Positions 10,698-22,083 of a DNA stretch of 64,000 nt are shown one piece after another. The first letter of the stretch is position 1. Each line of letters starts with the position of its first letter. This DNA is from Litsea cubeba. Lineage: Eukaryota > Streptophyta > Magnoliopsida > Laurales > Lauraceae. The notes under the pieces are model-generated. The model did not search any database. It was not told where the DNA came from and saw only the letters and a list, made by a program, of their open reading frames with translations. The stretch covers positions 45,961,252-46,025,251 of the forward strand of contig CM022946.1 of NCBI GenBank assembly GCA_012931725.1, written 5' to 3'. Both the position numbers and the translations under genes were made by a program.

Positions 10698-10819
10698 ACA
10701 AAAAAAAGAAATGATGATGCACGCCCCTTGCCCCCCGGTTACGAAAGGGTCGGAACCCGACGGACTCCCACGTCCGCCGACCTCGGTAGGAACTCAAGCA
10801 GGAGCGCGGTCCATCAAGC

Positions 10820-10837
10820 TGGCACACCCGGTGGGAC
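10820..10837 (+). promoter_or_regulatory. Primer-binding site of inner Tat copy
   Basis: TGGCACACCCGGTGGGAC begins three bases after the LTR. TGG would pair with a tRNA CCA end. I did not assign the tRNA. Confidence 0.75.
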
Positions 10838-11079
10838 TCGTTTATTTGAGAACACGATGCTAGAAATGAAATATTTGCATATCATATATTTTGCTCTATG
10901 CTTATATTTCTTTTCTCGATTCCTTGGCTACTTTATAATTGGTGGCCTATGTTGAATTCTGCAAAAAAAAATGAGATGAGATTTTTTGTTTGGAAATTTC
11001 TAATTCTTTGAATTTATTTCCATTCTTTCTCTTTTCAAAAAAAAAATTTTTAAAAAAAAAAACAAAAAAAATCAGATTT

Positions 11080-11935
11080 GTCATTTTTGGATTCAAAATT
11101 GAGAAACCTTGATCCGTTCCTATCGTTCATCGCGCTTGCAGAAATGTTGAGCCTGTTCGACTAAGGTTTTGGGCCATGGTTTCTCTTCGATGAGTTCATT
11201 AAAAATAAAAAACATATATATATATAAAAAAAAAAAAATTTTTTAGATTTCTCAATTTGGATTCAAAATTGAGAAACCTTGATCCGTTCCTATCGTTCAT
11301 AGAGCTTGCAGAAATGTTGAGGCCTGTGTCGACTAAGGGTTTTTGGCCATGGTTTCTCTTCGATGAGTTCATAAAAAAAAAATCTATATACTATAAAAAA
11401 AAAAAAAAAAAAATTTTAGGATTTCTCAATTTGATTCAAAATTGAGAAACCTTGATCCGTTCCTATCGTTATCGCGCTTGCAAGAAATGTTGAGCCTGTT
11501 CGACTAAGGTTTTGGGCCATGGTTTCTCTTCGATGAGTTCATCAAAAATCAAAAAAATATAATATATATATATATAAAAAAAAAAATTTTTAGATTTCTC
11601 AATTTGGATTCAAAATTGAGAAACCCTTGATCCGTTCCTATCGTTCATCGCGCTTGCAGAAATGTTGAGCCTGTTCGACTAAGGTTTTGGGGCCATGGTT
11701 TCTCTTCGATGAGTTCATCAAAAATCAAAAAAAAATATATATATATATATAAAAAAAAAAATTTTAGATTTCTCAATTTGGATTCAAAATTGAGAAACCT
11801 TGATCTGTTCCTATCGTTCATCGCGCTTGCAGAAATGTTGAGCCTGTTCGACTAAGGTTTTGGGCCATGGTTTCTCTTCGATGAATTCATAAAAATAAAA
11901 ATAAAATAAAAAAAAATATATATAAAAAAAAAAAG
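11080..11935 (+). repeat. Leader tandem modules, five copies of about 172 bases
   Basis: Each module has a conserved part of about 110 bases (TTCAAAATTGAGAAACC ... CTTCGATGAGTTCAT) and an A/T-rich linker. The GAGAAACC landmark falls at 11101, 11271, 11444, 11618 and 11792. No coding frame crosses the array. Confidence 0.9.
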
Positions 11936-12135
11936 ACATAGACCACTAAGGTTAAACCAACTGTGTTCTTTGATCATGGTTGATTCAAAGAAAAGCCTTG
12001 TCCAGAGTGTGGAGACAGCTTGACTGTTCTAGGCAAGGGTCCTCCAAACGGGTTCATTAAGTAATCCTACCCTTACCTGGGGGCAATTCTATCAATCAAG
12101 ATTTCATAAGACCGGGTTAGGAGGCCTATGTGTAC

Positions 12136-12330
12136 TCTCTCGTCTTTTAAATAAAAAAAATAATAAATAAAAAAAAATATAAAAATTTTAAAATAAAAAA
12201 TAAAAAATAAAAAAAAATTTTCAAAAAAAAATCTTAAAAAAAAAAATAAAAAAAAATAAAAAAAATAAAAAAAAAGATTTTTTAAAAAAAAAAAAAAAAA
12301 AATCTTCAAAAAAAAAAAAAAAAAAACTTC
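12136..12330 (+). repeat. A-rich low-complexity stretch in leader
   Basis: Almost only A and T with long A-runs, between the 172-base modules and the diverged modules. No gene is seen; the antisense F-rich ORF is an artefact. Confidence 0.8.
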
Positions 12331-12339
12331 CGTCATTTT

Positions 12340-12600
12340 GGGTTTAGATTGGAGAAATCTTGGTCTTCTTCTTTCTGAGCACTGGCGCTCGCGGAAATCG
12401 CTGAGCCCGTGTTCAGATTGGAGTGCCTTTTGCTCTCTTTGATGAACCCGATATTGGCCTTTCAAAAAAAAACTCGTCATTTTTAGATTCAGATCCGAGA
12501 AATCATGGTTCATTTCTTTCTGAGCACTGGCGCTCGCGGAAATCGCTGAGCCCGTGTTCAGATTGGAATACCATCTGCTCTCTTTGATGAATCCAATCTT
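12340..12600 (+). repeat. Two diverged leader modules, 145-base period
   Basis: Two copies share CTGAGCACTGGCGCTCGCGG. The layout (GAGAAAtC... gcttGC/gctcGC ...GAGCC... CTTtGATGAa) parallels the 172-base modules, so they look like older members of the same family. Confidence 0.65.
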
Positions 12601-12956
12601 GACCTTTCAAAACAGAGAATCTCATCTCATAGATGCGGTCTCAAAACATTTGTGTCTAGCGGTACTAGTACGCCCTTTCAGGGTCTACTGTATTGCGACC
12701 GGCACATCTGTAACTCCAACTTTATATTCTTCTTACCTCGAGCAAGCTCTGCTTCTCGATAAGTCGAATTTAAGTTCACAATTGCTTCTAGCAGTCACTG
12801 GGATGCCCATTCCGGGCTTACCACTACCTGCGATCAGAACAATTGTACCCTCTATGGCATTTTGCCTTCCTCATATTGCTTGGGTCATCTACCTCGAGCA
12901 ATTTGAAAAGACGAAACCATAGAACTTCCCATTTATGATCATTATATTCTTGTGAT

Positions 12957-12982
12957 TACTAATGGATGTGGTCTTGTTTCAG
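12957..12982 (+). promoter_or_regulatory. Predicted leader 3' splice site, inner copy
   Basis: TACTAAT at 12957-12963 and CAG at 12980-12982 repeat the outer arrangement exactly. Splicing here would remove the modular leader before gag. Confidence 0.6.
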
Positions 12983-13003
12983 AAATTTTCGAAAAAACTA
13001 ACA

Positions 13004-16000
13004 ATGGCAGCTTCACTAACCATTACTTTCGACGAAAGCAAGCACCAACTCATGCTTCAACAGAAGCAAACCACGCGCACCTACAAGCGCCCCATCAGCT
13101 GCCGAAGTGTCAACTCCCTCGGCAACTCTGTGAACTCCGGGTCGACCTCGACTCCCCGGACTATCGTCTTCGGGACGCTGGGACCATTCCCACTTCCTGA
13201 GGAACAAGCTGCTCCCTCCAAGAAGCAGAAACTCGCCTCTCAACGTGTCACTACCGTGACACCAAAGGCGAGCACAAGAAGGCCTGAAGCCCGTGGCAGC
13301 CCCACGAAGCCTCAACCTGCAAACAACCAGGTCTACCCCAAGACTTGGTCCCCAAGACCTTCACCAAAACAAAGAAGGTCCCAGGACATCCACTAAGCCA
13401 GCATTCCTGGCCCCACTCAAGGAGAACCAGTTCTATCCTCTTGCTTACATGAAAGAGGAGAGACCCATCTCCAACCTGACTTCAAAGTCATCCCAGCATG
13501 AGCCGGCTTGTTCCTACAAGCCCAAAATCAAGTCATGCATCACAAGGCCTCCACAAGCATCTGCTAAGGCCTACAAATCTGCAGTTCGACCCTTCATATC
13601 TACAGGGGCCGAACTTCACAAATTCAAAGCTTCGCTGCAACTGGCGAAGGATAGGGTTCGCATCCTGTCCTTGCCCAGCTACAAAGAAGACAGACTCGGC
13701 TGCTGCGCCCGAGGGAGCACATCCTTCATTGTCAAAGCCCAGTCAGAGCTGACCGAAGCTCAAATTGCTCGTCGTATACGCCGCCGCGCGTCGTACCGAC
13801 AAAAGAGACTACAGAAGCAAAGGACCCAGCCTCCCACACTTCAAGTCTCTCCCAAATGGGTCGAAAAAGAAAGACCCAACCAAGTTGCTGCCGTCCATAT
13901 GGTTGGAAAAACCAGAAGGCGCCAAAAATCAGCAACAAAAATCCATGTCCGACGTCCAATGACCCGCAGCGTCTCAAGGACAAGAAGACATTCAGAAGAA
14001 TCCCCTGCTCCTTCAAGCAAAGGACAGCAGAGTGATCCTTCCTCAAGCTCCTCTTCAAAAAGAATGAGCCCCAGCTCAGTCACCAGGACAGTTTCTTCGT
14101 TCGAATCACGAAGGATGAATGTCTTGGCTACAAATTCTGAGCCACCACCCCGCAATCCACCTCCAGAAGATGCGATCACCCGCATCCAGCAGTTGGAACA
14201 GGGCCAGCAGAGGATTGAAACTCTGATGGAAAACCTTCTCCTCGCCTTCCAAAATCAGGCGAACAATGAACCTCCTCCGAATCATCAAGACGACGAGGTA
14301 AATAGAGAAGAAAATGAGTCACGCGCCCTTACCAAAAAGGACGTAGACGGTATCCTCGCCAAAGCAAAAGAAGAGGATATACTCAAGAGCATGGGATCAA
14401 GCCACCATATCCCTTATGGATGGACTCGGTCCCGTTCCCCACCAAATTCAAGCATCCTACTCTCCAAACATATACGGGGAAAGGATCAGCCAGACAGCAC
14501 GTCATCCACTTCAAGATCCTGACGGGAGCTATCGCGGATCAAGATGCACTCAAGATCCGCCTCTTTGCAAGTACCCTAAAAGGTACGGCCTTCGATTGGT
14601 ACTCCACTCTGCCGGAGGACTCAATCCAAAACTGGGCCATGCTAGAGACACGCTTCCTGACTCACTTCAAAGGTGAGGATCATCCCGCTACTATGGCTCA
14701 GCTGTGCAGCCTAAAACAGGGGGAGAATGAATCAACATATGACTTCATTCACAAGTGGAAAGCAATGGCATACAAATGCTCTGATGTATTGCCACAAGCG
14801 TCGCTAGTCGACATCTGCCGAAACAACATGAGAGCCAGAATCCGCTCCATGATCATCGGCAACAAATCAAAAAACCTGGGAGAACTCCTAGAAGCTTCCA
14901 TGGAAGCTGAAACGGTGATTAAAGACCTCAACAGTCAGAAATCATCAAGAAAAGAGCCAACCGCCATTGCAACCTCTAAACCAAAGAAGAAAGAGGTCCT
15001 CAATGTGCAGACCAAGCCAGCTCCTCAGCCACCAAAGAAAGCTGAAAACAAAGCTGCTGGTAAGAGACCTGAACTCTCTGATGCCTTCAAAGAACGAGTA
15101 GAGAAGAAATACCCGTTTGATGAAGATGTTGATGAAATCTTCGGGGCTCTTGTGGCAAACGGCAAGCTCACCTTGCCTGAACCAAAAAGACCGGGTGATG
15201 TTGGCAAAACCAACGATCCTCGGTACTGTCCATACCACCAGATGATCTCGCATCCTCTCAATCAATGCTTCGTTGTGAGAGAGAAAATAAATGAGATGTG
15301 GAAAAACGGAGTCATCACCTTTGACAAAAACTATGGGTCTGCCTCCGTCAACATGGTGACATGTGGACAAACATCAAGATCACCGAAGAAGAAGATCACT
15401 ACTTCCTTCAAGGTGATAAACTCAATCGAAGCGTCCGAGGAACTGGTTCCTTACCCGACACCAGACGGACAACCGATATGGGTACATCCCGATCTCCTGG
15501 AAGATGAAAATTGGGAGGTCGTGAAAATAAAGCCTACAGCTCAACAGCGAAGGCAGGCTAGGAAACATCTCCTCAAGCTCAAACGGCAAGAGAAGACCCA
15601 GCCAAAACTAGAGGTCAAAGAAAAGGCAGAGGCTTCCTCTACCGCTTCACTGGAGGTAACAAAAACATCCCTTCCAGAGACTTCAAAGGGGGTAAGGAAA
15701 TTCACTCTCAGTGATTTCATGCCACCTCAATTCAGAGAAGCCATGCAGGAGACATCATACTCTTGCAATTCAGGTAGTTGGATTCTCCATTGATGGATAC
15801 GAATCCAGCGACACCGATGATGGATTCGAATCCAACTACACAGATGAGTGGGAGGAGTCCCTTGAAACAGGAGAATATCTCTCCGATGAAGAATGGGTTC
15901 CTGAGTCTCATCTTATGCCAGTAATCTGGTATAACCCCTACAGCCACAAGGATCCTGGTCTGATGATGAAGAAGACCAAGAGGCTGTACAAGAAAATGCT

Positions 16001-17154
16001 GCTGACCCAGCACCTCTCATCACTCCAGTGGAAATCAACAATGTTGAGCCACAAAGAGATGATGAAGAAGAAGATCCGGCTCCCATGCCTGATCTTGAAG
16101 ATATGCAAGGATCTTGCAGCGACTCGCTCTAGAACAAGAGCAAGAACGCGGTCAACGAGCCTCCTCGCAATCCAGAGCCTGAAGTCCCTGAAGACCACCA
16201 GGTACATCCTCCCTTAACTCCTGAAAATGGAGAAAATTGCTGGGTAGACGATCCTCTCACATCCGAGGATGAGTCTGACTCCGATCAGGCAACGTCTCCC
16301 GTCAGAGCTTCCTGTAATGTGATAATTCGGGATTATAGCTCTTCCGAAGCATCGTCTGATGAGAGCACTTACACTCCGGCGACGCCTAGCAATATATCTT
16401 CTGGAGCCACCTCGTCTCACGTGACTTTCACTGAGATGACACCCTCTCAGGTTTCTTCTCCTGAGACTGTGACTTCAAAGTTCACACCCTTCCTGACTGA
16501 AGAATTCCCAGCCATTGATGCTTGGGACGATGAATTAGTCAACGAAGAAGAAAGATTGCTGGATGCTGTTCAGGACTTGTTCCCGGAAAATGCTCCATGC
16601 AACACAATCACTGAGGATGGTAACTCTGCTGCTGATGCATCCTCAGCAAATGAAAAACGACAGCCTCTTGATCCTGAAGACAATCTTCCAAACGAAGACC
16701 CTTCTCAAGAAGCTCTCGAAGTTGGTAGAGGCACCCGCTCTGGCCGGGACTACCACAAAAATTACAACCAATCTTCCTTTACATATGTAAATCCTTCGGG
16801 AAAAGATGTTGTAAGCGCCCCTAGTGGCAACAATGATGAACATGCAGGCCCTAAGGAGGCTTTCAAGTATGACTTGATTGAACACTTCAAGCACATACCT
16901 GCACGTCTGCACATCCTAGATTTGTTGCGAATGTCTCCGACACACTCGTGATAATCTCATCTCAGAATTACAAAACTGAATGAGGATGTCGACAAACATG
17001 CCCCGCAAGTCCTCCAAATTGAAATGGATTACCGGGTCAAAAACTCAGAAGCCTCCTCAAAGGGAGAAAGAAGAAAACTGAGGGATCATGCATTGAATGC
17101 CTCTCGGTTAAAAAAGCAGCCAGTGCAACCATCGCCTTCACAAAGGATGACCTC
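13004..17154 (+). pseudogene. Gag region of inner copy, frameshifted
   Basis: Colinear with the outer gag. The start ATG at 13004 lies 22 bases into the exon after the predicted splice site. Open pieces 13004-13396, 13293-14522, 14420-15793, 15711-16217 and 16319-16951 are joined by one-base changes near 13385, 14388, 15771, 15942, 16102, 16152, 16940, 16975 and 17068. The capsid domain (about 14425-14950) and the CPYH-x5-H-x4-C motif (about 15225-15270) are intact. Nearly all breaks are single-base indels in short runs, so some may be sequencing errors. Confidence 0.88.
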
Positions 17155-18838
17155 CTACTTGGCGAAACCAGGCATAACCGACCCCTGTACTTCACAGGGT
17201 ATATCAAGGAAATGCCTATGCATAGAGTTCAGATCGACCCAGGTTCTGCACTCAACCTTATCTCCACATCGGCTCTTGAAGAGTTGGGCATCCCACCCAG
17301 CAAACTGAGCCACACATCTGTATCTATCTTTGGATACGATGGGAGTACTCAAAGGCCTATCGGCAAAATCAGGTTCAAATTGCAGATCGGTGATCTTATC
17401 TCTGAGGTCACAGTGTATGCAATAAAGACCCCTTCATGCTACAACATCCTTCTCGGACGCCCTTGGATCCATGAGAATGGTGTTGTCCCTTCAACTCTAC
17501 ATCAATGCATCAAGTTTGTTGGCGACGACGGCATGATACATCGAGTCTTTGCGGATAGAAAACCCTTCAAAGGTAAAGAAATCCACTTCGCAGACTCACA
17601 GATGTATGAAGGTGAAAAAGAAGAAGAGGAGAATCATACAGCATCCTTTGCCGAAAGTCTCCAGAAAAATAAAGGCAAAGCTCCTCAACAATCACCGGAA
17701 GAAAACAAACCATCCGGTAAATCTGAAGAGAGCATACAAACTCCCTTCATCATCTCCCTCAAATCTTCAAAGCCTTTGGTCATCACAACTAAAGTGAAGA
17801 AGGCAAAACAAAAGCCTGGGGGCAAATTTGTTGTCTCTTTCGTGTCTATCATGCAAGACACGGACTCGGATTCAGAGCCAGAAGACGACACATCGTCAAG
17901 CCAAGCTGACACTCAGCAAGTTCAGCCTGCTCTTACTCCAATGGAGACAACTTCTGACATAGAAGATCCTACGTCAGCTTCCTTCGTTGTTCCAGCAACT
18001 TCAGCAAAGGAAAAACCGATCTTCTTCCATAGATCGGATGCTTCTTCATCAAAACTCCATGCTTGAACCTTTCCAAAATAAAGGTACGCCTCAACTATCC
18101 TTATACAGTTCTGTGGCACAAGCTATTATGAAGAAAATGGGCTATGACGCTCAAAACCCAGTCGGTTTGGGAGAAGGACGCGGTATTCTCACACCATTGG
18201 GGCCCGTCTTGACCAAAAGCCAGCTGGAAGATTGGAGACTCTACGGCTTATGTAGAAAAGTCTTTCACACGGGTTAGGGTATGATCCTGACACTCCCTTG
18301 AGACAGTTGACACAAAGGCTTAAAAGTCAATATGCTGACCAAGCCTCAACATCTCAAGTCCATGAAGACATCGATCTCCCTGGATATCTCTTTGATGAGT
18401 CACCTGACAAAGATCCAGGAAGCTCATCCAATTGGCACGATTTCTCCGAAAATGAAGAGGAGTTGTCCGATGGCACAGACGTGTGGACTTCTGACTCAGA
18501 AGAATCCTCATCTCCAAAAGAAGTAGCCTACTTCGACTCGGTTTCAACAGGCGATTGGGATCATCTCATAGCAAGCCTTGGGAAACTACCGATCAAGAAG
18601 ACCCGTGGAAAGGAACAAAACCTTGGTCTGGAAATGCCCTTGAAACCCCAGAAGGTTTCGTTGAGCTGGAAGCCTCCGAAAATATTGTGGAGGAACCACC
18701 TTCGAACCTTCCAACAGAAGATCCTGTTCAAAAGATAGACTTGGGAACACCAGATAACCCACGTCCTGTATTCATAAGCAAGAATATAAAGGATGATGAG
18801 TTACCCGAGTTATATCGCTTTTCTTCGTGAGTTCGTTG
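17155..18838 (+). pseudogene. Protease and G-patch-like spacer of inner copy
   Basis: The protease reads through DPGS (about 17237), FGYDGS and LLGRPW straight into the spacer in a single frame (17212-18066). This shows that the stop ending the outer gag-protease ORF at 4642 is secondary. The G-patch-like segment (about 18110-18205) has the same residues as in the outer copy. Breaks lie near 18053, 18247, 18263 and 18587, followed by the linker to reverse transcriptase. Confidence 0.82.
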
Positions 18839-20160
18839 ATTGCTTTGCATGGTCTTATGCTGAAATGCCAGGCTTAGACCCCAAAATAGCAGTTTCACAA
18901 ACTCAATCTTCAAGAAGACATCAAGCCTGTCAAGCAAGGCCAAAGAAGATTCCGTCCAAATGTGATGGATAAAATTGAACAAGAAGTTCAAAAACTCAAA
19001 AGTATCGGCTTCATCCGTGAGGAACAACATCCTGAATGGTTGCCAACATTGTCCCCGTGACAAAGAAAAATGGGCAGATCAGGGTCTGTATTGACTATAG
19101 AGACCTGAATGGCGCATGCCCAAAAGATGAATTTCCGCTCCCCATACCAGAGGTAATGATTGATAATACCTGTGGATTCGAGCGAATGACATTCATGGAT
19201 GGCTTCTCTGGCTACAATCAGATAAAGATGCATCCTGAGGATGAAAAACATACATCCTTTCGAACCCCATTTGGCGTGTATTGCTACACTGTCATGCCAT
19301 TCGGTTTGAAAGAATGCTGGTAGTCCACATATCAGAGGGCTATGATGAAAATATTCCAAGATATGCAGCACAAGACGGTTGATGTTACGTTGATGACCTC
19401 GCCGTCAAAAGCAAAAGAAAGAAGATCATCTCCGAAAACCTCCGAGAAGTCTTCCTCCGGCTTCGCAAACACAAACTGCGAATGAATCCATTGAAATGCT
19501 ATCTTCGGCGTTTCGTCGGGTAAGTTCCTCGGATTCTTAGTTCGGAAAGCTGGAATAGAGCTTGACCCCATAAAAGTCAAAGCCATTCTAGAAATGCCCT
19601 CTCCAAAAACCTTGAGAGAACTCAAAGGGCTTCAAGGAGATTGGCCTACATCAGACTGTTCATCTCCAATCTTTCGGGGAAATGCCGTCCATTCTCCCGG
19701 TTGATGAAAAAAAGGTGTAACTTTGTCTGGGATGCTGACTGTGAAGCTGCTTTCCAAGACATCAAGTCATACCTGACAAAACCTCCAGGCTGCTCCTACC
19801 ACTGGAAAACCATTCATCTTGTACACAAGAGCCCTTGATCACTCTCTGGGAGCTCTGCTTGCGCAAGAAAATGATCAAAGAAAAGAAGCTGCTCTATATT
19901 ACCTCAGCCGCATGCTAGTAGGTGCAGAGCATCGCTACTCTCCAGTCGAAAAAGAATGTCTTGCAGTGATGTTCGCCGTACAAAAGCTGCGTCACTACTT
20001 GCTTTCCAACACAGTCTACCTGGTCTCGAGGGTCAACCTCTTGAAGGTCCTTGTCACAAAGGCAGGTTCTCTCAATGCTCGACTGGCAAAATGGTCCATC
20101 CTTCTGTCACAATTTGATATTAGGTATGTACCACAAAAAGCAATCAAAGGGCAAGCTCTA
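18839..20160 (+). pseudogene. Reverse transcriptase and RNase H of inner copy, frameshifted
   Basis: All RT blocks are present at nucleotide level, with YVDD at 19386-19397, but a lost A just before it (about 19381) and further indels (near 19040, 19315, 19420, 19500, 19640, 19785) split the frame. The first RNase H is open from 19819 (DHSLGALL, YSPVEKECLA, SQFDIRYVP) and runs on into the linker to the second RNase H. It cannot give a functional enzyme as read. Confidence 0.9.
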
Positions 20161-20700
20161 GCGGACTTCCTCGCAGAGCATCCATTGCCTAAAGATTCTC
20201 CACTCAGAGATGATCTCCCAGACGAACCAGTCTACAATGTGGAGACTTTCTCACAAAGTGCCTCCTGGGACATGTACTTTGACGGTGCAACCAGGACAAA
20301 TGAAAAAGACAGCTGATCTCGGGATTTGGCATCCTCTTTGTTAGCCCCGACAAATACATGATTCCACACGGCTTTCCTCGCTACCTGAACCATGCACAAA
20401 CAATGCAGCTGAATATCAAGACTCTGATCCTTAGGAGTGGAACTCGCCATCGAATTCCGGTATCACATGCTGGAAGTCTTTGGAGACTCTCAACTGATCG
20501 TCAACCAGAATGAATCAGAATTTGAAGTAAGGAAGCCAGATTTGTTGCCCTACTACAACAAGGCACAATCACTTCTGCAAAAGTTTGACATCTGTCACAT
20601 CACCCCATTCGTAGAGGTGAAACATACGTGCAGATGCCCTAGCCGGACTTGCCGCATCCATGGCAATCCAAAAGGGGAAAAACATGCAAGTCACAGTGTG
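20161..20700 (+). pseudogene. Archaeal-type RNase H of inner copy, broken
   Basis: MYFDGATRTN is still in the upstream open frame (ending 20316). The remaining blocks (NNAAEY, VFGDSQLIV, RADALAG) are recognisable but scattered over frames by indels near 20315, 20375, 20430, 20465, 20510 and 20610. Confidence 0.85.
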
Positions 20701-22062
20701 CGAAAGAAGAATCCTTCCTCCTCTTAACACACACCAAGCAGTTGCTGAATGCCACCAAGTGGTCGGAAGTCGGATTTCAATCCTTCAAACTTCAATTGGC
20801 GACTGGAGGGATCCGTTCATTGATACATTATGTTCGGAATCCTACCTGAAGATCCAAAAGAACGGGTAAGCATCCAAAGGCGAACCCCAAAGCTTCCATT
20901 TGGATATTCCTTCAAAAATCCTTTACAGGAAATCCTTCAACGGAGTACTTCTACGCTGCTTGTTCACAACAAGAGGCTGAAAGAAACACTCAAAGAAGTT
21001 CATGCTGGTCTTTGTGGAGCTCATAAGGCTGGACCCAAGCTCTATGATCAGATAAAAAGGTTAGGATATTACTGGCCTACCATGGTAGCTGACGCAATTG
21101 CAATTTGCTAAGCGTCTGCCAAACAATGCCAAGTTCATGGAGATTACAGTCACATGCCTCCAGAATGGCTGCATCCTACAGCGATCTCATGGCCTTTCGA
21201 AGCCTGGGGTATGGACATCATAGGTCCTATTTCTTCCCCCCTTCAAGCAAGGTCATCGCTTCATCTTCGCCGCTACGGATTATTTCTCCAAGTGTCAGAA
21301 GCATTTGCGTTTAACGAAATGAAGACCTCATCAGTCCTTCAGTTCCTGCGCACCAACATCATTTGTCGTTTCGGCATACCCAAAAGATTCGTCCATGATA
21401 ACGGACCACAGTTCCGGGATCATCGATTCTACAGGTTCTGCGACAAATACAAAATCCAAAGCTGTCCTTCGACTCCATACAATCCGGGCAAACGGGTTAG
21501 CAGAAGCTTTCAACAAGACACTCTGCAAAATCCTCAAAAAAATGGTCTCTATCACAAAAGAGACTGGAGCGACAAAATGTCTGAAGCTTTGTGGGCCTAT
21601 CGAACCACCGTTCGAGGACCAACCCATAGCACACCATTCTCCTTGGTCTATGGATGCGAAGCTGTCGTGCCCTTGGAAGTACAAATTCCTTCCTTGAGGG
21701 TATCCTTGCAAAATGACATGACTCAAGAAAGCAATGTCAAATTGCGACTCCATGAGCTGGACAATCTCGATGAGAGACGGCTCGAAGCTCAACAAAGCAT
21801 TGAACTTTACCAAGCACGCATGGCAGGATCTTTCGATAAAAAGGTCAGGCAACGCGCCTACAAAAAGAATGACTTGGTTCTTGCGGTAAAAAGACCAATG
21901 GTCTTCGCTCACAAGTCCAAAGGCAAATTCGAGCCAAAATGGGAGGGACCCTACGTCATCGACAAAGTTTTCTCCAATGGCGCATACGCACTCCTAAACA
22001 TGGAAGGTGACAGATGTATGCTGCCCATCAATGGCAAGTTCTTAAAGCGGTACTACCCTTGA
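20701..22062 (+). pseudogene. Integrase of inner copy, uninterrupted but frameshifted
   Basis: The zinc domain (HAGLCGAH..., about 20999) and CxxC are followed by the catalytic core with GMDIIGP (about 21208), VHDNGPQF (about 21391) and the Glu-bearing segment near 21490-21510, where two bases are missing and the frame slips. The C-terminal part is open to the stop at 22060-22062 and ends FLKRYYP. It shows what the outer copy had before it was split. Integrase joins element DNA to the host chromosome. Confidence 0.9.
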
Positions 22063-22065
22063 AGA

Positions 22066-22083
22066 CTTACCCAACTGGGTAAG
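22066..22083 (+). repeat. Hairpin just after pol stop, inner copy
   Basis: CTTACCC AACT GGGTAAG, three bases after the stop and identical to the outer copy's hairpin. Confidence 0.6.

Larger units (their letters stand above)
8455..10816 (+). repeat. 5' LTR of inner Tat copy
   Basis: Begins TGTTGACACC and ends GGTCCATCA, giving TG...CA ends and 2362 bases. It contains, in order, a GC-rich inverted-repeat cluster (9181-9320), a TATA box (9966), a C-rich perfect hairpin (10107-10130), short tandem repeats (10461-10540) and a primer-site-like decamer (10688). The ORFs across it are not genes. Confidence 0.96.
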
